Source of the DNA: Candidatus Moraniibacteriota bacterium
Lineage (GTDB): Bacteria > Patescibacteriota > Minisyncoccia > Moranbacterales > UBA9337
DNA: 5,007 nt
Direction of reading: 5' to 3'
Assembly: GCA_003510795.1 (NCBI GenBank)
Contig: DOKP01000053.1
Span: 1 to 5,007, forward strand
Of the stretch, positions 1-4,895 are shown piece by piece. Within the stretch, counting starts at the first letter, position 1; each line of letters opens with the position of its first letter. The position numbers were made by a program, and so were the translations under genes. The notes beneath the pieces were generated by a model. It searched no databases. It was not told where the DNA came from and saw only the letters and a program-made list of their open reading frames with translations.

Positions 1-2
1 TG

Positions 3-20
3 TCCCGATAAAAATCGGGA
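3..20. repeat. Small perfect hairpin, TCCCGAT-AAAA-ATCGGGA
   Basis: A perfect 7-bp inverted repeat surrounds a four-A loop. Neither strand has a T-run after it, so it does not look like an intrinsic terminator. From general knowledge, this kind of short palindrome is frequent between genes in Patescibacteria genomes, but I cannot verify copy number here. Its function is unknown. Confidence 0.6.
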
Positions 21-38
21 TGCCTTACCTACTTGGCC

Positions 39-73
39 CGTCTCGCTGAGGCTTGCCGAGGCGGACTAATCTC
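39..73 (+). repeat. GC-rich spacer repeat, copy 1
   Basis: This GC-rich stretch stands out from its AT-rich surroundings. Its core (39-63) matches the reverse complement of 820-841, sharing TCGCTGAG and CGAGGCG with two small indels. The trailing ACTAATCTC (65-73) recurs in the same orientation at 855-863. The two copies bracket the PilZ gene with its promoter and terminator. This is probably a dispersed intergenic repeat, with no coding capacity seen. Confidence 0.5.
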
Positions 74-124
74 CAATACGTTTTTAATCATAACTGAACT
101 ATTTAATTTTGAAAAGGGCTGGAT

Positions 125-165
125 AAAAAAACTGAGGTGCTGTATGAAATTTCACACAACACCTC
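125..165 (-). terminator. Intrinsic terminator of the PilZ gene
   Basis: On the minus strand, a 13-bp stem (outer pair 165/134, inner pair 153/146) closes a small AAATTT loop. It is followed after two bases by seven Us (131-125). Two pairs (155/144 and 159/140) are G-U wobbles in minus-strand RNA but would be A-C mismatches in plus-strand RNA, which sets the direction. The stem begins 11 bases after the PilZ stop codon, the expected place. Confidence 0.9.
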
Positions 166-176
166 GTAACTCGTCT

Positions 177-668
177 TTACAAAACAACTGTTATAATTGT
201 TTCATTGGTCCACCAATGAATATCTTTTTTCATCTGGGAGTAATCAACTAAATCCACAAACTGAGCCCCGTATTTGTTCCCATTTTTGGAAACAATTTTT
301 ATCGTGTGGGTGGCATCTCCATTCTTTCTCTTTGAAAAATGAAAATTGAAAGATATTTCTACTTCTTTAGTCTCAATAGTGAAAGGAGTTTCAAAGGCTA
401 TTCCGCCCGTAGAAATATCTTTAATTTTAACCTTCAGATTATTTCTATCATCAATCTTGATAGACCCTTTCGCTTCAAAGCGTCTTCTCACATCAGACCT
501 TAACTCTGCCATTGATCGTTGTTTTTTTCTACAGAATGGACATATTATCCCATAAATAATTCCTCTTCTAGGAATAGCCATTCTAACACTTTTTTTACAG
601 TGCGAACATTTATAAGTGATTTTCCCATCTTTTTCTACCTTGAAAACGTGTATTTTATTGTCTTTCAT
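177..668 (-). CDS. Zinc-ribbon plus PilZ-domain protein, probable cyclic-di-GMP receptor
   Basis: This encodes a 163-residue soluble protein in two parts. The N-terminal part has two CxxC pairs (Cys21/Cys24 and Cys43/Cys46), spaced as in a zinc ribbon. The C-terminal PilZ domain (from about residue 55) has the cyclic-di-GMP signature intact: Arg57 and Arg61 in RxxxR, then DISTGG at 84-89 matching DxSxxG. PilZ proteins bind cyclic-di-GMP and pass the signal to partners, often in motility or envelope functions; the partner here is unknown. Similar Cys-ribbon/PilZ proteins are common in deltaproteobacterial lineages, as I recall. I chose the ATG at 668 because AAAGGA lies seven bases upstream; an in-frame TTG at 686 overlaps that ribosome site and is unlikely. 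The gene has its own promoter (727-755) and terminator (125-165), so it is monocistronic. Confidence 0.88.
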   Translation of the reverse strand: MKDNKIHVFKVEKDGKITYKCSHCKKSVRMAIPRRGIIYGIICPFCRKKQRSMAELRSDVRRRFEAKGSIKIDDRNNLKVKIKDISTGGIAFETPFTIETKEVEISFNFHFSKRKNGDATHTIKIVSKNGNKYGAQFVDLVDYSQMKKDIHWWTNETIITVVL

Positions 669-675
669 TTTCCTT

Positions 676-681
676 TCCTTT
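676..681 (-). promoter_or_regulatory. Ribosome binding site of the PilZ gene
   Basis: AAAGGA lies seven bases before the ATG at 668, within a purine run holding a second AAAGGA closer to the start. It is the only convincing Shine-Dalgarno in the window. It favours the ATG over the upstream in-frame TTG at 686. Confidence 0.8.
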
Positions 682-726
682 CTCAAAAATATTATTTAAA
701 AACAACTACCCATATACAGAAGTTTA

Positions 727-755
727 ATTATAGCATGAAAAACAAAAACAGTCAA
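727..755 (-). promoter_or_regulatory. Sigma-70 promoter of the PilZ gene
   Basis: On the minus strand, the -35 box TTGACT (755-750) is followed by a 17-base spacer and the -10 box TATAAT (732-727). TGC immediately before the -10 box makes it an extended -10. Transcription should start near 720, giving a leader of about 50 bases before the ATG at 668. The -35 box lies in the hairpin of the terminator at 738-766. Confidence 0.88.
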
Positions 756-766
756 ATTTTTGACTG
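738..766 (-). terminator. Intrinsic terminator, probably of the phosphoesterase transcript
   Basis: On the minus strand, the arms CAGTCAAA (766-759) and TTTGACTG (756-749) form a stem. The tract TTTTTGTTTTT (748-738) follows directly. The only upstream gene on this strand is the phosphoesterase, whose stop is about 240 bases away, with no better terminator between. The 3' arm also contains the -35 box of the next promoter, so the hairpin could be a by-product of that sequence. The long T tract favours real termination. Confidence 0.7.
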
Positions 767-819
767 GTAACTCCTCACTGACCGCTTTAACGGCAAAAGC
801 AAGTTTGTCTTTGCGACTC

Positions 820-863
820 GCCTCGCCAGCTCAGCGAAGCGGGGGTAATCCGAAACTAATCTC
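820..863 (-). repeat. GC-rich spacer repeat, copy 2 (inverted relative to copy 1)
   Basis: On the minus strand, 841-820 reads much like 39-63 on the plus strand, sharing TCGCTGAG and CGAGGCG with two one-base indels. ACTAATCTC at 855-863 repeats 65-73 in direct orientation. With copy 1 it flanks the PilZ unit. It could fold locally, but no T-run follows it. Confidence 0.5.
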
Positions 864-880
864 AAACGAGACTGCCACGC

Positions 881-900
881 AATTTGAGTGTATTCAAATT
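881..900. repeat. AT-rich hairpin AATTTGA-TCAAATT
   Basis: A perfect 7-bp inverted repeat (881-887 and 894-900) surrounds a six-base loop. There is no T-run on either side, so it is not a standard terminator. Its role is unknown. Confidence 0.5.
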
Positions 901-979
901 ACTCGCAGAGACACCTACTAAAGCAAAGGATCTTCTTATTATTAAAGTTAAATCAAAGCAAGACAATAATGAATAAAGA

Positions 980-1000
980 TTTTGACTTTTGACTTTTGAA
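980..1000 (+). repeat. Tandem 7-bp repeat TTTTGAC, three units
   Basis: TTTTGAC occurs at 980-986 and 987-993, followed by the variant TTTTGAA at 994-1000. The array starts five bases after the phosphoesterase stop codon. Three units are too few to be a CRISPR array, and there are no spacers. Confidence 0.75.
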
Positions 1001-1004
1001 CTTA

Positions 1005-1697
1005 TTACACATATTGATGAATTTCTAGGTCATTATTATCCAAAGTAATATAATTGGCTGGGATATCCGTCCAACAGCCGCAATTATAATAATGCACGTC
1101 CCCCTTATTTAACTCCATTGCCTTATGCGTGTGACCACAAAAAATATAATCCACCTGCATTACTCGCCCATAAATAATCGCCCGGGAAGCCACTTTTTTG
1201 GAAATCCTGAGCCAGCCTTTGCTCTTTCTTTTAATCGCCCGGCTAACTCTTTTGTCTTTAAAATCAAACAGCTGAATTAACTTATAAATCTGATTAGCCA
1301 AAAAACTTATCACCGCATTATTAACCAAAAAGTTATCAAATTGATGACCATGAATCGCGAGATATTTTTTATTCTGATATTTCCATTTGTAAACATTGCG
1401 CACTCGCACGTCCGTGAGACTAGTAAAAAAATCCGTCAGCCCCGCATCGTGATTGCCGGCTACCCAAATCACTTTTGAGCCTCGAGAAATATCCCCAATT
1501 AAAGATAACAATTCCCAATCAAATTTATTTAACTTTCGAAAATTTAAACTTTCAAAAATATCTCCCAGAAGAATTAATTTCTTAAATTTAAAACTGCGCA
1601 AAAACTTAATCAAATCCTCGCTGCGGCTGACTTTCGAGCCCAAATGAAAATCGGAGATAATAAGAGTGTGGGTTTTATTTTTTAGTTCTTTTTGCAT
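1005..1697 (-). CDS. Calcineurin-like metallophosphoesterase, LpxH/UDP-2,3-diacylglucosamine-hydrolase type
   Basis: This encodes a 230-residue two-metal phosphoesterase. The full set of metal-ligand motifs is visible: SDFHLG with Asp16 and His18, LLGD with Asp46, AGNHD with Asn82, His83 and Asp84, IHGH with His116 and His118, and CGHTH with His189 and His191. The layout, size and the NCGCWTD segment near 205-211 resemble the LpxH-like group (COG2908). True LpxH cleaves UDP-2,3-diacylglucosamine in lipid A synthesis at the inner membrane face. Many relatives act on other substrates, and if the host is a Patescibacterium without lipid A this one probably does too. No signal peptide or membrane helix is seen. 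The ATG at 1697 has no clear Shine-Dalgarno. It lies downstream of the transporter genes after a 243-bp repeat-bearing spacer, so cotranscription is possible but unproven. Confidence 0.87.
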   Translation of the reverse strand: MQKELKNKTHTLIISDFHLGSKVSRSEDLIKFLRSFKFKKLILLGDIFESLNFRKLNKFDWELLSLIGDISRGSKVIWVAGNHDAGLTDFFTSLTDVRVRNVYKWKYQNKKYLAIHGHQFDNFLVNNAVISFLANQIYKLIQLFDFKDKRVSRAIKRKSKGWLRISKKVASRAIIYGRVMQVDYIFCGHTHKAMELNKGDVHYYNCGCWTDIPANYITLDNNDLEIHQYV

Positions 1698-1733
1698 TCT
1701 TGTAATTGAATTATTTATTATTCAGTTAGTGTA

Positions 1734-1792
1734 TTAACGGGTTAACGAATTTGTATTTATCTTATCAACTCGTTAACTCGTTAATGCGTTAA
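1734..1792. repeat. 8-bp TTAAC repeats with TTAAC-NN-GTTAA palindromes
   Basis: TTAACGGG then TTAACGAA run at 1734-1749. A second run at 1765-1792 reads TCAACTCG, TTAACTCG, TTAATGCG, TTAA, all in step with an 8-bp period. This produces exact TTAAC-NN-GTTAA palindromes at 1734-1745 and 1773-1784, and one-mismatch versions at 1765-1776 and 1781-1792. The form resembles the AdcR zinc-repressor operator (TTAACYRGTTAA), but the central bases do not match YR. It lies 37-95 bases upstream of the phosphoesterase start. It may be an operator cluster or simply a spacer repeat. Confidence 0.6.
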
Positions 1793-1852
1793 TTGTTTAA
1801 TAAGAAATAGTAACTTATTATATGATTTTAAAAAAGAAATTAATATGAATTA

Positions 1853-1876
1853 GATGACTGATTGCCGATGACTGAT
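1853..1876 (+). repeat. Direct repeat GATGACTGAT, two copies 14 bp apart
   Basis: GATGACTGAT occurs at 1853-1862 and 1867-1876. Further GATGA fragments continue at the right end. It resembles other short phrase repeats in this window's spacers but has a different sequence. No function is evident. Confidence 0.6.
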
Positions 1877-1940
1877 GACAAGTATTATATTGTTTTTATG
1901 CTTTAATGCTATTTTGTTTTAATGATATGTGCCATATGTT

Positions 1941-2750
1941 TTATGATGTATGACTCATATATTTTTTAAATAAAAAAACTAACATAAATATTGCCAGCAT
2001 GACAAGCACAATCGTTCCGCTAGTAGAAAGATTTAGGTAAAAAGCTCCGACAATACCACTCATTATAGAAAATAAAGAAAAAAATTCTGCCCAAAGGATT
2101 GTCCTAAAAAAATCCTTTTTAAGCTGGAGAGCAGTAATTACCGGGATAACAATTAAAGCCGAGATTAATAAAACTCCCACAATGGGAATCGCCAGAGATA
2201 CTGCCAGCGAAGTCAGTACAATTAAAATAATATTTATCTTTTCAGTTTGAATGCCGCTTACTTTAGCAGAGTCCTCATCAAAGGTGGTGTATAAAAGTTC
2301 TTTAAAAAAGATAAATAAAACTACTGCCGTAATTACAGCTAAAATTAAAATTAAATAAACATCCTTAATGCCAACCGTTACGATACTACCGAAAAGATAA
2401 CTAAATAAATTAGCATTAAACCCCCGAGCCAAACTCAGAATCACTACCGCCAAAGCCAAACTGCCCGAAAGAAAAAGAGCCAAGGCTGATTCTCCATATA
2501 TTTTTTTAGTATTTCTTAATTTTTCAATTGCCACCGAGGCTACCACGGAGCTTCCCAATGCTGTTACAATCGGATTTAAGCCAAAAAATAAGCCCAAAGC
2601 TACTCCCGCCAAAGAAACATGCGCCAGAGTATCGGCAATCAAAGAATATCTTTTTAGCACGAGAAAAATACCAATTAGCGGAGCGACTACTCCGATAATT
2701 AAGCCCGCCACTATTCCTCTTAAAATAAAATCGTACTCGAAAATTTCCAT
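1941..2750 (-). CDS. Zinc/manganese-type ABC transporter permease (ABC-3 family, ZnuB/AdcB-like)
   Basis: This is the membrane channel of a metal importer, 269 residues and usual in length for the family. It is almost wholly hydrophobic, with helices visible at about 10-32, 45-75, 89-108, 130-149, 174-207, 222-240 and 245-261. Family motifs are clear: ADTLAHVSLAGVALG at 39-53, FDEDSAKVSGI at 157-167 (the loop likely to contact the ATPase) and VGVLLISALIVIPVITA at 191-207. The last gene of the cassette, it follows the ATPase gene after a 202-bp spacer holding a cloverleaf-like palindrome, an unusually long gap within such an operon. The ATG at 2750 has no Shine-Dalgarno. The metal cannot be read from the permease; zinc is suggested by the binding protein. 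Confidence 0.93.
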   Translation of the reverse strand: MEIFEYDFILRGIVAGLIIGVVAPLIGIFLVLKRYSLIADTLAHVSLAGVALGLFFGLNPIVTALGSSVVASVAIEKLRNTKKIYGESALALFLSGSLALAVVILSLARGFNANLFSYLFGSIVTVGIKDVYLILILAVITAVVLFIFFKELLYTTFDEDSAKVSGIQTEKINIILIVLTSLAVSLAIPIVGVLLISALIVIPVITALQLKKDFFRTILWAEFFSLFSIMSGIVGAFYLNLSTSGTIVLVMLAIFMLVFLFKKYMSHTS

Positions 2751-2787
2751 AAATTAAAATTGTAAAATTATTATATATAAATCACCG

Positions 2788-2802
2788 ACAACTCCCAGTT
2801 GT
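2788..2802. repeat. Small hairpin ACAACT-CCC-AGTTGT
   Basis: A perfect 6-bp inverted repeat with a three-base loop abuts the edge of the large palindrome at 2802-2941. On the minus strand no T-run follows immediately, so termination is unlikely. It may add to RNA structure between the ATPase and permease genes. Confidence 0.5.
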
Positions 2803-2941
2803 GTCATCTCGACTAAATAAATTTCTGTACTCGGAAATTTATGCATGGAGAGATCTTGAACCTAACAACTATTTATATACAATGTTAGATTTCTCCACTC
2901 CCAAATCTTTGAGTACAAAAATTTGTCCGGTCGAAATGACA
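2802..2941. repeat. 140-bp imperfect palindrome able to fold as a cloverleaf
   Basis: The outer arms, TGTCATCTCGAC (2802-2813) and GTCGAAATGACA (2930-2941), pair over 12 bp with one wobble. Inside are two side hairpins: 2817-2825 with 2834-2842 (9 bp, perfect) and 2902-2910 with 2917-2925 (9 bp, one wobble). A central stem pairs 2846-2856 with 2887-2897. The GTCATTTCGAC and GGAGAAATCT words recall dispersed palindromic elements found in several bacterial phyla, from memory. No transposase and no clear target duplication are seen. It begins 11 bases after the ATPase stop and would be transcribed between the two transporter genes. Confidence 0.75.
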
Positions 2942-2952
2942 TACTTTACAAA

Positions 2953-3747
2953 TCAGTTATGTTTATGATGGGTTATTATTTTTACATCTTGGCCAAACAT
3001 ATTAGTCGACTGACTTTCTCTAATAAATTCTTCGGGTGTAGTATGACAAGTGAGGGAGCGGTTAATACAGACAATATGCATCACTTCCTGCGTTAACTTC
3101 TCAATATCGTGAGAAACAATTATTAAAGTAATTCCCATTTCTTTATTAAGCTTTTGCAATAGTTGATAAAAATCTTTTTCGCTTTTTTCATCAATGCCGG
3201 TGGTCGGCTCATCTAAAAATATAATTTCTGGGTCGCTCACCAATGCTCGCGCGATAAATACTCTTTGCATTTGTCCGCCCGAAAGATCGCCAATTAATCG
3301 CTCTTGGTAATCCCACATCCCCACTTTTTCCAGGGCCTCTCGAGTTAATATTTTATCTTCTTCTGTTATTCTTTGACCAAACTTTCGATTTGAATATCTC
3401 CCCATTAAAACTACCTCTGCTACGGTCACTGGAAAATTTTTATCAAATTCATTTATTCTTTGTGAGACATATCCAAGTCTATGCCACTCTTTGAAATTAT
3501 CTAAATCTTTTCCGAAAATTTTTATTGAACCCTCTTTAAATTTAAGAAGTCCAATGATAATTTTTATCAGAGTGGTTTTGCCACTCCCATTGGGTCCCAC
3601 AAAGCCGATATAATCACCCTTGTGAATTTGAAGATTAATATTAGTTAAAACATCCTCTTGATTATCATAACCAAAAGAAACATTTTCAATTTCGATAATG
3701 TTTTTGGTGTGATCAACACCTGTCGAGTTAATTATTGATTTATGCAT
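2953..3747 (-). CDS. Zinc/manganese-type ABC transporter ATPase (ZnuC/AdcC-like)
   Basis: This 264-residue cytoplasmic subunit hydrolyses ATP to drive metal import through the permease. All nucleotide-binding motifs are intact: Walker A GPNGSGKT at 51-58, Q-loop Gln96 in YVSQR, signature LSGGQ at 155-159, Walker B IIFLDE at 175-180 and switch His213 in SHD. The fold begins at IIEIENVSFGYD near residue 17, as in metal-family ATPases. The C-terminus is His-rich (HHKHN), but too short to call a metal sensor. I chose the ATG at 3747. An in-frame TTG at 3810 would add 21 residues encoded by repeat-like AT-rich spacer and has no Shine-Dalgarno either, so it is less likely. The gene lies 151 bases after the binding-protein stop, second in the cassette. 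Confidence 0.92.
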   Translation of the reverse strand: MHKSIINSTGVDHTKNIIEIENVSFGYDNQEDVLTNINLQIHKGDYIGFVGPNGSGKTTLIKIIIGLLKFKEGSIKIFGKDLDNFKEWHRLGYVSQRINEFDKNFPVTVAEVVLMGRYSNRKFGQRITEEDKILTREALEKVGMWDYQERLIGDLSGGQMQRVFIARALVSDPEIIFLDEPTTGIDEKSEKDFYQLLQKLNKEMGITLIIVSHDIEKLTQEVMHIVCINRSLTCHTTPEEFIRESQSTNMFGQDVKIITHHKHN

Positions 3748-3898
3748 AAATAAATTAAACCATATATTACAATTTGTTCCCTTGCTGGCAAAATAATTTT
3801 CAATTCTCAATTTTCATTCAATAACCAATTTCTTAATTTTCATTGTAAATTCTTTAATTGAAAATTTATTGTAAATTGAACATTGTAAATTGAAAATT
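3748..3898. repeat. Spacer with ATTGTAAATT phrase repeats
   Basis: ATTGTAAATT occurs exactly at 3842-3851, 3868-3877 and 3882-3891. TTGTAAATTGAA repeats with a 14-bp step at 3869-3880 and 3883-3894. Related words such as AATTTTCATT and AATTTTCAATT fill the rest down to about 3795. The spacer separates the binding-protein and ATPase genes. No terminator or strong promoter is seen, so read-through within the cassette is likely. Confidence 0.65.
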
Positions 3899-4828
3899 CT
3901 AATCGCATTCCAATGCTATTTTCAAATTCTCTAAATTCTTTTCCATTTCAGTTAAATAATTTTTTCCTTGCTTTAAATCATTTTCACTCAATCCTTCAAT
4001 CGGATTTAAAACTAGAGTTTGCGCTCCAACTTCTCGAGCAATGGTTTGCGATAATTTAGGATTAGTTAAGCTCTCAAAAAATATATATTTGATTTCATTT
4101 TCCTTGGCTATTTTTGCTACCTCAGCTAACTGTTGGATAGATGGCTCTTCCTCTGGGGAAAGTCCGGCAATAGAAATTTGATTTATCCCATAAGTTTGTG
4201 TCAAATAGCCAAAAGCGGCATGAGCAGTTACGATATCATTTTTAAGACAGTTAGCTAAACCCTTCTTGTAATCACTATCTAAATTGATCAATTCCGTCTT
4301 TAGAATATCAAAATTAGATTGATAATAATCTTTATTTACTGAATCAACTTCAACCAAACTGGCGGTTATTTTTTCGGCCATTTTGATTGCCAAAATTGGA
4401 CTAAGCCAAATATGCGGGTCTTTTTTATCTTGGCTATTTTCCTTCGACTGTTGATTTATTAATTCATCTCCTAAATTAATTATCTTAGGCGTACTTATAC
4501 CAATGCCTTTTTTTATATCATCACTCCAGACTTCCAAACCTCCTCCATTTAAAAATAACAATCTGCTTTTTTTAATCTTAATAATATCTTGAGCAGTTGG
4601 CTCATAATCATGAGGTTCGGTGCCAGCTGGAGTTAGATTAGCAACATCAATTAAATCTCCTCCTATTTGCGAAGTTAAAAAATAAATCGGATAAAAACTA
4701 GTCGTAACGCTAATTTTATTGCTCATAATAGCCGGATTATTTGTTTTTTTGATAAAAACAAAAACTGTTCCCACTAAAATGAGACCTAGTCCAATTGTAA
4801 CAATTAATTTAACGCTTTTTTTATCCAT
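3899..4828 (-). CDS. Zinc-type ABC transporter substrate-binding protein (ZnuA/AdcA-like), membrane-anchored
   Basis: This 309-residue protein captures metal outside the membrane for the permease/ATPase pair. An N-terminal hydrophobic helix (about 7-26) is preceded by lysines and followed by KKTNN. No lipobox cysteine is present, so it seems to be an uncleaved anchor rather than a lipoprotein. The cluster A-I metal-binding fold is complete. Likely ligands are His73 in GTEPHDYEP, His139 in DPHIWLSP, His203 in TAHAAFGYL and Glu278 in LNPIEGL. A Glu as the fourth ligand matches AdcA-type zinc proteins, whereas manganese proteins usually have Asp. The segment before DPHIW (124-137) is short, rich in Gln and Lys, and lacks the His-rich loop of many ZnuA proteins. 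The ATG at 4828 has no Shine-Dalgarno. First gene of the cassette. Confidence 0.92.
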   Translation of the reverse strand: MDKKSVKLIVTIGLGLILVGTVFVFIKKTNNPAIMSNKISVTTSFYPIYFLTSQIGGDLIDVANLTPAGTEPHDYEPTAQDIIKIKKSRLLFLNGGGLEVWSDDIKKGIGISTPKIINLGDELINQQSKENSQDKKDPHIWLSPILAIKMAEKITASLVEVDSVNKDYYQSNFDILKTELINLDSDYKKGLANCLKNDIVTAHAAFGYLTQTYGINQISIAGLSPEEEPSIQQLAEVAKIAKENEIKYIFFESLTNPKLSQTIAREVGAQTLVLNPIEGLSENDLKQGKNYLTEMEKNLENLKIALECD

Positions 4829-4834
4829 ACTTTA

Positions 4835-4843
4835 ATATTACCA
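4835..4843 (-). promoter_or_regulatory. Possible extended -10 for a leaderless transporter mRNA
   Basis: On the minus strand TGG-TAATAT (4843-4835) forms an extended -10-like box. The sixth base after it precedes the ATG at 4828, so transcription would begin at or next to the start codon. This would fit the absent Shine-Dalgarno. No good -35 lies at 17 bases, and the region is AT-rich, so chance is a real alternative. Confidence 0.25.
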
Positions 4844-4895
4844 TTATTTCCATTAATCAAAAAGAGGCTCACGCTTACCAAATCGGATTCAAAAA

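Larger units (their letters stand above)
669..1004. other. Gene-free spacer between the phosphoesterase and PilZ genes
   Basis: No convincing gene lies in these 336 bases. From right to left they hold a 7-bp tandem repeat (980-1000), an AT-rich hairpin (881-900), a GC-rich repeat (820-863), the terminator (738-766), the overlapping promoter (727-755) and the PilZ ribosome site. An imperfect dyad, GCAAAAGC near 794 against TTTGC near 810, is too weak to call. Confidence 0.7.
1698..1940. other. Repeat-bearing spacer between the permease and phosphoesterase genes
   Basis: No gene is seen in these 243 bases. They hold TTAAC-type 8-bp repeats (1734-1792), a 7-bp AT hairpin (1798-1820), a doubled GATGACTGAT (1853-1876) and a small dyad just after the permease stop. 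No convincing terminator or complete promoter was found, so the phosphoesterase may be expressed by read-through or from a weak promoter. Confidence 0.55.

Noticed and set aside
33..251. A 72-codon plus-strand open frame.
   Set aside because: It crosses the GC-rich repeat and the minus-strand terminator and runs into the PilZ gene antisense; its composition is not protein-like.
669..686. TTG at 686 as the PilZ gene start, adding six residues.
   Set aside because: Those codons are the purine-rich ribosome site itself, and AAAGGA is ideally placed for the ATG at 668.
346..770. Plus-strand open frames overlapping the PilZ gene and its promoter.
   Set aside because: They are antisense to a gene with clear domain motifs, lack ribosome sites and show no recognisable protein features.
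1734..1792. CRISPR-like array.
   Set aside because: Units are 8 bp, directly adjacent and without unique spacers; no cas genes are present.
1798..1820. TAATAAG/CTTATTA hairpin as a terminator after the permease gene.
   Set aside because: The stem is only AT-rich 7 bp with a 9-base loop, and no T-run follows on the minus strand.
2770..2775. TATAAT on the minus strand as a permease promoter.
   Set aside because: No -35-like hexamer lies at 16-18 bases and there is no extended -10; such words are expected by chance in this AT-rich spacer.
2802..2941. Insertion-sequence remnant with target duplication.
   Set aside because: No transposase fragment lies inside, and the flanking bases show no convincing direct duplication, so only a palindromic repeat is called.
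2953..2955. TGA recoded as glycine, as in some CPR lineages.
   Set aside because: The ATPase reaches full family length at this TGA, and reading on enters the palindrome without homology. All other frames close with TAA or TAG.
3748..3810. TTG at 3810 as the ATPase start, adding 21 residues.
   Set aside because: The added part is coded by repeat-like spacer, has no Shine-Dalgarno and precedes the usual family N-terminus. It cannot be fully excluded.
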